This document shows, piece by piece, positions 49,640 through 60,420 of a DNA stretch of 64,000 nt. Source of the DNA: Branchiostoma floridae (taxonomy: Eukaryota; Chordata; Leptocardii; Amphioxiformes; Branchiostomatidae). How positions within the stretch are numbered: position 1 is the stretch's first letter; every line of letters begins with the position of its first letter. The notes under the pieces were generated by a model. It was not told the origin of the DNA and made no database searches. It saw nothing but the letters and a program-made list of their open reading frames with translations. The stretch lies in contig NC_049979.1 in the NCBI RefSeq assembly GCF_000003815.2, positions 19,523,686-19,587,685 on the forward strand. The letters run 5' to 3'. The translations under genes and the position numbers were made by a program.

Positions 49640-49850
49640 ACCCCACAAGGACTCAGTACAGTTCTTCCCTACCTGCGTCGTGCGCCCATGACCTCTGACA
49701 CGTAATTAATGTCCTGAGAACACCCCTCACATGGTGTAGTTTATCTTTCTTCGAAGTCAGTTGACCTCAAAATATCTCTTTTGTTGCTTACGAACAGGTT
49801 CTGTTAAGTGGCTGACTAACAATATCGCTGACCTTGTAGGCAAAGAAGGC
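49640..49850 (-). promoter_or_regulatory. Conserved upstream block / 5'UTR exon of LR-B
   Basis: Shares with LR-A and LR-C the - strand motif CAG|GTAGGGAAGAACT (donor after 49673) and flanking GTCAGAGGTCATGGG and GAGGTCAACTGAC. Presumed first non-coding exon and promoter. Confidence 0.5.
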
Positions 49851-50592
49851 ATATTTCTCGTGTATCTGCATCATTCAAAGCTTTTCTGGGCATAGATTAT
49901 TTTAAAAATGATATTATTGTGATCTTTGTCGTTCCCGAGGCTGTCAATTATACCATAATCTCAACGTATTTTCATATAGACGAAAACAACAACAAAAGGC
50001 ACACCCCCTACGGCACATTCTGTCGAAGATTTGATTGTCTGTTGATTGAGTTTACGTCAGTTGTCAAGCCACCTGCCGATAATTGTACGAAGTACAGAAA
50101 ATCCCTACTCAGACTCACCGTCGGACGTACATTTGGAAATAGGTGTACATTTTCATTCGCATGGATACTCTATGTTCTTTTTCTGCCAAATATCAACAAA
50201 TACTATAGCGTAGAAGGCCAAACTATAGTTGTTTTAGCCCCTCCCCATTTATGAGCAGCAATGATCTACTCTACTTGAATTCCTTAAATATTGTTCCTCT
50301 GACCTTCAACCTTCTCTGTCCCTCAGCTGTTGTGGACTTTAAAAAAATACCTGCATTTTTTGCTTCATTAGGCCATGTTGATTTGATTATATGGATGACA
50401 TCCTCTGGGAACTCCAAAACTGATGCGAGCGAGCGAATAAAAAAAAAGTTTGGCCAAAAAAAAAAGTTGCCTTCAGTATGAAATCAATGTGGCCAGGAAA
50501 GGTGAACATAGGACTAAACACACATAGTATGGTATACCAACAGTTAGGTGTAGGGACCAGTACATCATACGGGTGCCAAACGTTTTTTTCTT

Positions 50593-51562
50593 NNNNNNNN
50601 NNNNNNNNNNNNNNNNNNNNNNNNNNNNNNNNNNNNNNNNNNNNNNNNNNNNNNNNNNNNNNNNNNNNNNNNNNNNNNNNNNNNNNNNNNNNNNNNNNNN
50701 NNNNNNNNNNNNNNNNNNNNNNNNNNNNNNNNNNNNNNNNNNNNNNNNNNNNNNNNNNNNNNNNNNNNNNNNNNNNNNNNNNNNNNNNNNNNNNNNNNNN
50801 NNNNNNNNNNNNNNNNNNNNNNNNNNNNNNNNNNNNNNNNNNNNNNNNNNNNNNNNNNNNNNNNNNNNNNNNNNNNNNNNNNNNNNNNNNNNNNNNNNNN
50901 NNNNNNNNNNNNNNNNNNNNNNNNNNNNNNNNNNNNNNNNNNNNNNNNNNNNNNNNNNNNNNNNNNNNNNNNNNNNNNNNNNNNNNNNNNNNNNNNNNNN
51001 NNNNNNNNNNNNNNNNNNNNNNNNNNNNNNNNNNNNNNNNNNNNNNNNNNNNNNNNNNNNNNNNNNNNNNNNNNNNNNNNNNNNNNNNNNNNNNNNNNNN
51101 NNNNNNNNNNNNNNNNNNNNNNNNNNNNNNNNNNNNNNNNNNNNNNNNNNNNNNNNNNNNNNNNNNNNNNNNNNNNNNNNNNNNNNNNNNNNNNNNNNNN
51201 NNNNNNNNNNNNNNNNNNNNNNNNNNNNNNNNNNNNNNNNNNNNNNNNNNNNNNNNNNNNNNNNNNNNNNNNNNNNNNNNNNNNNNNNNNNNNNNNNNNN
51301 NNNNNNNNNNNNNNNNNNNNNNNNNNNNNNNNNNNNNNNNNNNNNNNNNNNNNNNNNNNNNNNNNNNNNNNNNNNNNNNNNNNNNNNNNNNNNNNNNNNN
51401 NNNNNNNNNNNNNNNNNNNNNNNNNNNNNNNNNNNNNNNNNNNNNNNNNNNNNNNNNNNNNNNNNNNNNNNNNNNNNNNNNNNNNNNNNNNNNNNNNNNN
51501 NNNNNNNNNNNNNNNNNNNNNNNNNNNNNNNNNNNNNNNNNNNNNNNNNNNNNNNNNNNNNN
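50593..51562. other. Assembly gap (970 N)
   Basis: Run of N inside the TTA-flanked element. All long open frames across it are meaningless. Confidence 0.95.
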
Positions 51563-51728
51563 TGTAGTGGTAGTCCAATAATCCACAAAACAGATTCCTT
51601 CGTAGCAAAATTGACCAATTACCATTGTTTTGAGTATTGTCAGTTCTCAAGTTTCCACAGACAATCAGGTCCAGGTTCAGGTCCACCTACATGTATACCT
51701 GAATTTTCTGTACTGGTACCTACCCCTA
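51563..51728. mobile_element. Truncated hAT MITE copy
   Basis: Shares CAATCAGGTCCAGGTTCAGG-like interior, CCTGAATTTTCTGTAC and the end GGTACCTACCCCTA with the intact MITE at 1293-1725. The left part is lost in the gap; it is nested in the Harbinger-like element. Confidence 0.65.
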
Positions 51729-52254
51729 CTAACAATAGATTTTTTTTCTTTTTGTCCTTTCACATCTTATTCTTTGACTTGAGATTTATTTTGTCATTCT
51801 ATGGCATTAGTTATCTGTTTTCTGATACTTTTTTTTTCAATCTACGGAATATTTGTGCTCATTGTACAGCTGCTTTGCACAATTTACTGTGTGGTCAAAA
51901 GCTTTTTTTTTTTTGGAAACGGCCGAAAATTGGTGCGAGCGTGGATGTCATCCATATAATCAAATCAACATGGCCTTACTTACGAATTTATTGTTGTGCT
52001 TTCACTATACAGAACGGAACGAAGACAAAATGGAAACGGTTATATGTATCACAGAATATCAAAGAAACCTTAAAGCTACCAAAATACAATCTATTTAGCA
52101 ATACTTCCATCCATACTATGTTCCGCTTGTATATAGAGTTATGACGTTGTACAAAAGTTATCATTAGTTGACAAGAGACAATAAAGACTTAATTGTCACA
52201 GATTTTTTAAAAAAGTATATCATTGTGTACATCAAGGTTGATTATTAGTCATGC

Positions 52255-52370
52255 CACTGATTTTGTGTCCTTGGGAAATGCAGTTTACATGACTTTCCTC
52301 ACCCTACGGAGATGTAAAAGTGGGTTCCAGACTTCAACTGGCGAGGCTAAAGGCAGTGGTCTACACGTTG
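52255..52370 (+). mobile_element. Truncated SINE body
   Basis: TGTCCTTGGGAAATGCAGTT, ACATGACTTTCCTCACCCTA and GACTTCAACTGGCGAGGCTA correspond to the body of the SINE at 28085-28345; the tRNA-like head is absent. Confidence 0.65.
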
Positions 52371-52876
52371 TCAAACAAATGAATATTTCAATGTAAATTG
52401 TTTGTAATTACGTATTGTATGTCTTGCTCTTAACGTCCATGGTTTCTCTGTCCTGGTGGACACTCTCGTACTACGACTCTGATACATTTTAGCACTGTGC
52501 ACTAGCCTATTTAACGTAGAGCTTCACAAATTTCTTACATTTGAATGACCAATTTGTTTCAAGGCCATCTTCATATCGATTTTCCTGCCTTCTATGACCT
52601 GTATGTAAGAACCATCCATCCATCCAGTATTACATTATCCGTATTGGACATATACCAGGGTATATTCTTCTAACTAATCTAAAATGTGACTTAAAATTAC
52701 TTTGCTCGTGCACAATAAAGTGTTTTTTATACGTATGACATATTACATGATTGTCATATTTTATGTATTGGTTACTCAATACACACATATAGATGTTTAG
52801 TAATTGTTAGTAAATCAATCGACATAATGTAAGGATGCTGTTGATCAACTGTAGAATCGGATGTGACATCACTGTC

Positions 52877-52912
52877 CTAGTTGACGGTCTCGTACTGCGG
52901 CTCTGGTGCATT
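52877..52912 (-). pseudogene. Orphan last exon of LR-C (PQYETVN)
   Basis: Encodes NAPEPQYETVN and TAG with an intact acceptor (CTGCAG), but no upstream exon enters it in the right phase since the juxtamembrane exon was deleted: joining the TM exon (phase 2) shifts the frame. The ITIM-like core is PQYETV rather than SQYET(I/V). Confidence 0.75.
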
Positions 52913-53107
52913 CTGCAGAGGTGAAACATAAAAATCTACTCTGAGCGCGCTTGACATTATTCAATTGACATGATAAAAACTTAATCATGTAATCTCCTTC
53001 ATCTATATCTGAAGACGTATTTCGTATCATTGCTTGTGAACAACATGACACAACATGCCAAAATGTTTAGTATATAGCACTATATGTGGAGTTCACCATT
53101 TATCTTG

Positions 53108-53183
53108 TACATCGAATGAATATCGAATTATACATCGAATGAATATCGAATTATATACGCCGATTAGGTGTATCTAGATTTGT
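53108..53183 (-). pseudogene. Remnant of the DN-IY tail exon in LR-C
   Basis: Starts with the same acceptor and TNLDTPNRR as LR-B (TNLDTPKRR), then runs into a tandem 23-bp AT-rich repeat (ATCGAATGAATATCGAATTA unit) with a stop. The three DN-IY repeats are gone. Confidence 0.8.
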
Positions 53184-53381
53184 CTGCATGTAGGAAGATA
53201 TGCAAACCATGTCATACAAAGCCACGTATATCTTCATATGTTCATATTAGTCCAGATTGGAAGATAGGAGTTCTCATAATACATCAACATTGGGATGTTG
53301 ATGTATTCTGAGACAACTCCCAATGTTGTTAATAAAGAGTTAAACTTAACCTCTTTCCCTATATGTAAGCATATTACATAC

Positions 53382-53499
53382 CCAGGCTTGTGTTTCCTTC
53401 GGCATAACAGAAGAACGGTCACCAAGGCAATGATGATAATAACAACCACGGCAGCACAGATCACTCCAATCAGCCAAGGGGGACTTTTCTGTCCTTCAT
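53382..53499 (-). other. Transmembrane exon of LR-C
   Basis: Encodes KSPPWLIGVICAAVVVIIII and ALVTVLLLCRRKHKPG, phase 1 in and phase 2 out; open and nearly identical to LR-B apart from one extra Leu codon. Confidence 0.85.
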
Positions 53500-53802
53500 C
53501 TTTATTAAAATTAAAGAGACTTTCTATGACGCTCTGTACAGCGAGTTGTACATGTATACTACTGGGACAATACTGGGTTTAATAATAATATCGAAATCGT
53601 CTTTTGTTTTTCACCTTCAGCATCCTGACACTGTAGTGTAGTCATGATAGAGCAACAAAGGATTTAAACGAAAAGAATCTTGGGAAAAGCAGTACAAACA
53701 GTCGGACCTAACACCATGAGGAAAACATATACATGTAGTAGGTTCATGATGTCACATATTTTATAGACAATAAAGGTTCACGATACGTATATTATGACAT
53801 AC

Positions 53803-54579
53803 CGCTGTTGTCAACAAGACGAACCACTTTGCCATCGATGTTGATCGACAGATCTCCACTGCGAGCAAGTCGCCTCAAGTTGTCTGCCTTTTCTCTGAGG
53901 AACAAAGAGAAGAAAAGTTTCTTAACGTAAGTAAATATCAGAGGTCGGTCAAAGTGACCTGACTTACTGCAGTAGATCCTCTGCCTATATAGTATCGGAC
54001 TTACTGCAGTAGATCCTCTGCCTATATAGTATCGGACTTACTGCAGTAGATCCTCTGCCTATATAGTATCGGACTTACTGCAGTAGATCCTCTGCCTATA
54101 TAGTATCGGACTTACTGCAGTAGATCCTCTGCCATTTTTCTATCCAAAGTACCTCCCTGACTGGCCAACACAATGAGCTGTATTGTCACGTTGATCGTAA
54201 CTTCGTCATCAGCTTGGCGTTTCTTGCGAGCAGGGGTTGTGTCGGTAATATTATGGAAGATCACAGCAATCTACACATCAGTGAAAAGATACATTTATGT
54301 TACATGTATGTAATGCTTCACCTCTGTACATGTTATTATTTCTAGTGATTGGAGAAGACAATCAGTCATATAAAGTACATTGTATGAAGTTAAAGCATTA
54401 ACATAAAACGTAACAAGAGAAGCAAAAGTTTGGAGAACATGTTGCACAAATGTACATGTAGAAATACGTTACCCTGCATTGATCCCCACAGATCCGTGTC
54501 TCCAATCTCTGTCTCAGTAAAGACAGGTCCACCGAGCCTGGGGCTGTTAGCGTCAGGCTGACGTTTCTCGAGGCAATCA
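53803..54579 (-). other. SEA-like module of LR-C with basic cleavage site
   Basis: Exons 54579-54473 (SRNVSLTLTAPGSVDLSLLR .. RICGDQC), 54270-54116 (IAVIFHNITDTTPARKKRQA ..) and 53894-53803 (EKADNLRRLARSGDLSINID). Frames and phases match LR-B. The donor of the middle exon lies in a 37-bp tandem array. Confidence 0.6.
53961..54133 (-). repeat. 37-bp tandem array spanning a splice donor
   Basis: Five consecutive copies (the last partial) of a 37-bp unit containing, on the - strand, GCAGAGGATCTACTGCA|GTAAGT. This is the exon end and donor of the LR-C SEA-like exon. Copies begin at about 53959, 53996, 54033, 54070 and 54107. Confidence 0.92.
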
Positions 54580-55126
54580 CTGACGAATCTAATGACGAAT
54601 CTACTTCAGGGTTGATAAAGTATTAATCAATTTGAACGTGTATGTACCATTGTTTAGCTAACTAGATGCAAGCTGTTCAAAAGGAATTATTATTATGAAA
54701 TTTAAAAACATTATTGTGTATATTACATTATATTTTATCATAAAAACATTATAAGATCAGAAACAGTCACACTTCAGTTACAACAGATAACTCAAAGAAA
54801 GCAATATAAAAAATACATTCTAATTCGATCTTGTCGTTAATTCATTCATTGTTCTAACTTTCTCGTCGGGAGAAAGTGCCAGCATTCATTTTAGCATTAT
54901 CTTTTATCACGAAAATGTCGATAGATGTGTTTTCCTTCACTTGTACGCTTTTTATTGAAAATATCTATAGCTACTGTAACAATTGGTAGAGGGTTAACTT
55001 TTCTTAACCTTTTTACAACGTAGGTACAAACGTTCATTACGAAGAAAAAATACCGGAGCTTAGAGTGTTTTAATATCAACCCCGCCCGAAGAAAAGTGAA
55101 TAAGCTGTCATTTTCATGACACTAAC

Positions 55127-56141
55127 CAGTGGGAGGCGAATGCGTCGAGACAGTATCTGAAGTGACAGTTGTGGTGGTATCTACAGAGATAAAAAGAAAT
55201 TTCATTATTTCTAAGACATCTGTACTTTGTTCTTCAAAGTTGACATCAGTGTACATACCCATGAAAAGTGAACACATTTGAATAAAACTTGAGACAGCAT
55301 TATACGCCATACAGCTTTTGTGAATTTTTCAATGCCATGAACCTAGCTCTACCATACGCTATGCGCCATGAGTTAAGTCCGGGGCCGCCATGGTAACCCA
55401 AATTGTCATCAATATAAAGCTACATGTACATTAGACACAGCATACTATGCTTTGAGTTTTGCAGGTACAGTGCACTTACCAGTGGCAAGTGAAGGTATGT
55501 CAGCGACACTTGAGGTAGAAATCACCACATTATCTGTAAAAACAGCAATGTCAGTGCTTTGCTAATGAACCTGGGGGAACAATGAAAGCCGTGTGTACAA
55601 TATCTAACTTTTATGGCATGGTTTGCAATCAATGCAGAGCTGTCAAAGTCATTGTTCACTTAATATCACTTTATTCCTCAAATCTAAACAAAATTACAAA
55701 CAGCAGCTTTTTGTCACCAATGTCATACCATACAAGCTATTGTTTGTTTGTTTGTTTCTTTGCTTATTTATTTCACCAGAAGGTACATATCGCCCTCAAT
55801 CGTTGTTCTTCATTATTACCCTTGAGGGGATCCTAATACATTAACAATCAATGAGACCAATGATACAAACAAACAAGACTAGCAAACTGTACTCAAGCAA
55901 AAGCAAAGAAAATTGGAAATGAGATGCTTCTAACTAAAACACAACATAAGTTTGTAACAACTTAGTCTCATATCATATAAACATAAGTAAGCAACTACAT
56001 GTATATAACATAATGTAACATATAAAACAACAACTACATCAGATAAAAAACCACGCAACAGGTAAGTATGAAGCTTACTCATGTTAGACGTCATCTCTGG
56101 CTTGATGGAAGAAGTTGACGTCGGTTGTTCAATAGTTCTTC
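55127..56141 (-). other. Thr/Ser mini-exon stalk of LR-C
   Basis: Exons 56141-56079 (GRTIEQPTSTSSIKPEMTSN), 55533-55480 (DNVVISTSSVADIPSLAT) and 55180-55127 (DTTTTVTSDTVSTHSPPT), each phase 1-1 and Thr/Ser-rich. Confidence 0.7.
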
Positions 56142-56883
56142 CTGCAAAAGCAGCTGAAAGTTTTCTGAGACTAGCATCAATTTGCTTAATAGTCAAACTT
56201 ATTCACATGCTTAGTCAAACTGTCCCTGGCATCAACAGAACTCTACAACTTAGAACTAGATGGAAACATGTCGGTCATTTTTTTAAACTACGGCCATGTT
56301 ATTCAATACAATCCATTAAGCACACATGCAAAACCACTATTACACCATAGTTCGACGTACAAGGTGTTATTTGCCTCTGTGCAAGAATATGTATTGCTCT
56401 CCGTGTGTGTTTCCACATGTTATTTAAGGACGATCTGTGGTCTCTTTGCTGCTTTCCATCGTACAAAAGAAGAACTTTTAATTTTGTTGTTATCCTGGAT
56501 ATGTCTTCCTTTTATTTTTGTGTGCCATATGGCTCCGCTTACTCATTGAATTCAATAGGTGGTTATCGCAAATTACCATGCATTATTACCTCCAGATCCC
56601 TTAGTTATGCTTACTTCAGCCTTATTTTTATAATCAATAACACATGACATTCAGTCCAAAAACTGACCTATAATTTTTGACGCAACCTCAAAATATGTAC
56701 GGAGGTATGGTATCTATGAAATTTCGGTTACTACATTAATTTCATAGGTAGATATTACATGCTATCACTTTTTCCCATGTTGTGTTTGTTGAAAGTCAAA
56801 GAGCTACAATAACAAATGATGGGTTGAGTTTGGGATGACTATAAAAAGAGTGCAGTTTAAAAAAAGTACGACTTGTCCCTTAC

Positions 56884-57520
56884 CAGATGTTACGATCTTC
56901 ACCCGCATAGAGATATGCCCCTGCCAGGTTTGGGGGTGGATTTTAATGAAGCGCGCCATGATAGTGTCAGGACCACTGTAGTCCCTAAAGCCATGGTGGA
57001 CCTCTCCATCACGATCCGAGTTCCCTTTGAAAACCTGCGGGGAAGGCGTGCGCATTTTGATATTGACTGTTTAGAACGTTAACATGAGCGCCCGAGAAAG
57101 TTCGGATCATGGGATTTTCTTGCCAAAAAGAAAACGCTACCGTTTCCATATTTCAATTTATAATGTACAAGGATCCAAGCATTATATTTGAACTGAAGTA
57201 TTGGACACTACTTACAATAACCTCGTTGTTAGCATCGGTGAAGAACTTCTCATCGCCGTTTTCGACGCCGTATGAAATGACATATGAGGTGACGTATTGG
57301 TTATGTAGCCCATTCGGCCAATCAGAGCTGTAGTCCCTGCCTTTGGTGATGATGCCTGTCACGACTTTCACCTCGCCTAGGTCCCTCATCAGCCATTGGT
57401 TCTGGTTGTTGGTTGCTGCTGCCCATGCGCCGGCTTTGTCTTCAGTCTCGCGAGACTGGATATCAGCGCGATCAGCAGAGTGACGTGGATCGAATTCGGA
57501 GGATGCTGACCAGGAAGATG
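56884..57520 (-). other. F5/8 type C (discoidin) domain of LR-C
   Basis: Exon 57520-57216: ASSWSASSEFDPRHSADRAD, AGAWAAATNNQNQWLMRDLG, VVTGIITKGRD, YVTSYVISYG. Exon 57034-56884: VFKGNSDRDGEVHHGF, ARFIKIHPQTWQGHISMRVK. The S-S-x-x-x-x-x-P, W, Q-W-L-x-x-D-L-G and A-R-(F/Y)-I-(K/R)-I-x-P blocks identify the domain. In this family it binds phospholipids, collagen or glycans; its ligand here is unknown. Confidence 0.92.
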
Positions 57521-57900
57521 CTGCGCAGGATGGAACCAAAGAGATCTCTTAAAGGACAATTTAACGTGCTTGAGTAGATTTTGCGATGGAACCATGTGCC
57601 AAGATGGGTGAGTATTTTACATTATAAATGATAAATGCTATGATTGAATCAATTTCTATTATAAGGGTACGATTTAAAAAAAGTTATAACCTTTGAATTC
57701 TGGTAGAAAGACCATCAATTAGAATAGGGAGAGGAATTCGCTAGGAGTTTTTCCTACCAAAGGGTTTGAATTGTCACAAGTTTGAATGTTAACCATAGTG
57801 TGGACTGGCGTGCAGTGATGCTAATTCCTTAACAATGTTATTGTCGATAACATCTATCAAGCCAAATAAACTAATTTAGTTCCAACGAAATGACACTCAC

Positions 57901-57941
57901 CGGTGCAGGAACATGCAACCTCCAGATATTTGAATGTGCCC
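57901..57941 (-). pseudogene. 3' part of the disrupted SUEL exon of LR-C
   Basis: Codes FKYLEVACSCT-like sequence matching the end of the LR-B SUEL exon, with an intact donor (CACCG|GTGAGT). Homology stops abruptly at 57941, where the insertion begins. Confidence 0.85.
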
Positions 57942-57954
57942 TGTTACATCCTAG

Positions 57955-58145
57955 AATGTCGTCTATCCTAAAAGCGCTTTTAGGATAGAAGCGCTTTTAG
58001 GATAGACCGGCATCCAAAATGTGTTTCTATCCTAAAAGCGCTTCTAGGATATCCAGAACACGTCGCAAGCGAGGAGCGCATTCTGGATATCCTGAATGCG
58101 CTTCTGTCGGAGCGCATTCAGGATAAGCCGACGTGTTTATCCAGA
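57955..58145. repeat. Palindrome cluster 1 of the insertion
   Basis: A 26-bp perfect palindrome (CTATCCTAAAAGC plus its inverse) spans 57963-57988, followed by variants with GGATATCC and GCATTC cores. Confidence 0.85.
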
Positions 58146-58234
58146 ACGTGCACTTGTGGGAGGAGCTTAGTGTCTTAGGAGGCGGAGACTATCTTGCATG
58201 TGATTTTTTGTAGTCAAAAGGCCGCCATCTTTGT

Positions 58235-58520
58235 TCTCCCCACGCGGTCACTTCCGGGTTTGATTGTGATAGATGATCACATATACTTACACCAAATTAA
58301 CGTAGTTTGCACAAACCAAATCATTTTGGGGGACTACGTGGGCCGGTCTAACCCTCCCATAATCACGTAAAATCTAGGTTCAGCGGTTGCTTTATTAACT
58401 GCGGATTTCGATCATGTAGATTACGGCAGGTGTCGCGAGGTCGAACTTAATATGGAAACTTTGGACAGGTGTAAACAATCACCGGAAGTGACCGCTGCCA
58501 TTTTCTCGCGACGTGTTGAC
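58235..58520. promoter_or_regulatory. Candidate promoter-like segment with ETS, YY1 and CGCG motifs
   Basis: GCCGCCATCTTTG (YY1-like) and GCGGTCACTTCCGG (ETS-like) near 58220-58255 face the inverted CCGGAAGTGACCGC and GCCATTTTCTCGCGA near 58490-58515. The motif set resembles housekeeping promoters; function is inferred from motifs only. The transcribed partner is unclear. Confidence 0.35.
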
Positions 58521-58654
58521 TGCATGGACCCCACACACCGAGGTAGTATCGCTATCTCCGGTTCGATAGTTCGAAACAAAACCAGAAGCTAAAAATCAGC
58601 AAACCATTAACAAAGTCACCCTGCACAGGAGAAGACAGATGTCGGCCTCCTTCG

Positions 58655-58975
58655 ACAGAAGCGCATTCAGGATATCCAGAATGCGCTCCTTCGCTTGCGA
58701 CGTGTTCTGGATATCCTAGAAGCGCTTTTAGGATAGAAGAACATTTTGGATGCAGATCTATCCCAAATGTGCTTCTATCCCAAAAGCGCTTTTAAGATAT
58801 CCAGAATGTGCTCCTTCGCTTGCGACGTGTTCCGGATATCCCAGAAGCGCTTTTAGGATAGAAGCACATTTTATCCCAGAAGCGCTCTTTATAGGATAGA
58901 CAACAATCTAATTTTCTTTTTAATGTTAGACGAACATCTGCTTCTATCCAAGAAGCGGTTTTGCGATAGAATAGA
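58655..58975. repeat. Palindrome cluster 2 of the insertion
   Basis: Repeated GCGCTTTTAGGATAGAAG, TATCCAGAATGCGCTCC and related arms in both orientations. Confidence 0.8.
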
Positions 58976-59516
58976 ACCTGGGAACTGAATGGCTTGGGAA
59001 ATTGATCAATGTGCAGCTGAACGTTTTCACTGACAGTCATGTTTTATGGTACATTTTGTAGTACATCTTGGGATGCACTATTGAGAAGTGCTTTCTGTGT
59101 ACATGTTTTCCTTGCACAATTAGATTGATGAAAATCATATAGTTGCAATCAAAAGGACAAAATAGTGTTTAATCTGCATGGAATTAAGTTTGATAAATTT
59201 CCCATTATCTGTGTACACTGTATACATATCGTATTCAGCAGTGAGCAATTACCTCTGTGCATTAAGTTGCAATAAAGACTTTTATTATAAGATTTGTCAT
59301 CTTTTCTTTGCCTAATATAATAAATAGATCTATCCAAGAAAGAGAAATAAAAGTTATTAATATACAGTATGACAGGGTTTTGAAAAATTTTGTCACTAAC
59401 TAAAACGATTGTTACAGATATATATAATCTAATTTTATTTCAGAAACAAGATGTGTTAGATAAATGACTTGACCAATATCATTTCAAAATTTTACTAAAC
59501 CTTCAAAATAGTATAT

Positions 59517-60420
59517 AAGCTCCTGACTGCACTTTTTATGTGCACGTTTTTGATTGCCATCAAGAACTAAAAATGATGTCAACATCTTACATATGTGGGT
59601 GACATTTTGTAAACAGCCAAGATGATCAAACAGCACTAGACAGAAAATAGTATTATCTTACAGACCAGTAACAGGTCTAAGTTCAACTCTAGTCTACTCC
59701 CACGAACTAATCACGAACTCCTGCTTTCCGGACACAATCCCTAGCCTCTTGTAGGCTGGCTGTGTAAGAATATAAGCTCCTGACTGCACTTTTTATGTGC
59801 ACGTTTTTGATTGCCATCAAGAACTAAAAATGATGTCAACATCTTACATATGTGGGTGACATTTTGTAAACAGCACTAGACAGAAAATAGTATTATCTTA
59901 CANNNNNNNNNNNNNNNNNNNNNNNNNNNNNNNNNNNNNNNNNNNNNNNNNNNNNNNNNNNNNNNNNNNNNNNNNNNNNNNNNNNNNNNNNNNNNNNNNN
60001 NNNNNNNNNNNNNNNNNNNNNNNNNNNNNNNNNNNNNNNNNNNNNNNNNNNNNNNNNNNNNNNNNNNNNNNNNNNNNNNNNNNNNNNNNNNNNNNNNNNN
60101 NNNNNNNNNNNNNNNNNNNNNNNNNNNNNNNNNNNNNNNNNNNNNNNNNNNNNNNNNNNNNNNNNNNNNNNNNNNNNNNNNNNNNNNNNNNNNNNNNNNN
60201 NNNNNNNNNNNNNNNNNNNNNNNNNNNNNNNNNNNNNNNNNNNNNNNNNNNNNNNNNNNNNNNNNNNNNNNNNCCAAGATGATAAAACAGCACTAGACAG
60301 AAAATAGTATTATCTTACAGACCAGTAACAGGTCTAAGTTCAACTCTAGTCTACTCCCACGAACTAATCACGAACTCCTGCTTTCCGGACACAATCCCTA
60401 GCCTCTTGTAGGCTGGCTGT
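59517..60420. repeat. Tandem duplication around the insertion gene's last exon, with gap
   Basis: The block TGCACTTTTTATGTGCACGT .. ATCTTACATATGTGGGTGAC occurs at about 59527 and 59780. A block from ACAGAAAATAGTATTATCTT through the last-exon end (GAACTAATCACGAACTCC .. GGCTGGCTGTG) occurs at about 59640-59763 and 60295-60420. A 371-N gap (59903-60273) lies inside, probably collapsed further copies. Confidence 0.8.
59903..60273. other. Assembly gap (371 N)
   Basis: Run of N within a tandemly duplicated region of the insertion. Confidence 0.95.

Larger units (their letters stand above)
50371..51975. mobile_element. PIF/Harbinger-like element with TTA target duplication, gapped
   Basis: Perfect long inverted ends: GGCCATGTTGATTTGATTAT at 50371 and its inverse ending at 51975, flanked by TTA (50368-50370, 51976-51978). 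The interior holds the subterminal TATGGATGACATCC motif, a 970-N gap and a nested truncated hAT MITE. No transposase is visible, though the gap could hide one. Confidence 0.8.

Noticed and set aside
50387-52144. Very long open frames across 50593-51562
   Set aside because: They consist almost wholly of N; the same applies to frames over 30150-30527 and 59903-60273.
53961-54133. 37-bp direct repeats considered as a CRISPR-like array
   Set aside because: The repeats are contiguous with no spacers and include a splice donor, in a eukaryotic intron/exon border.
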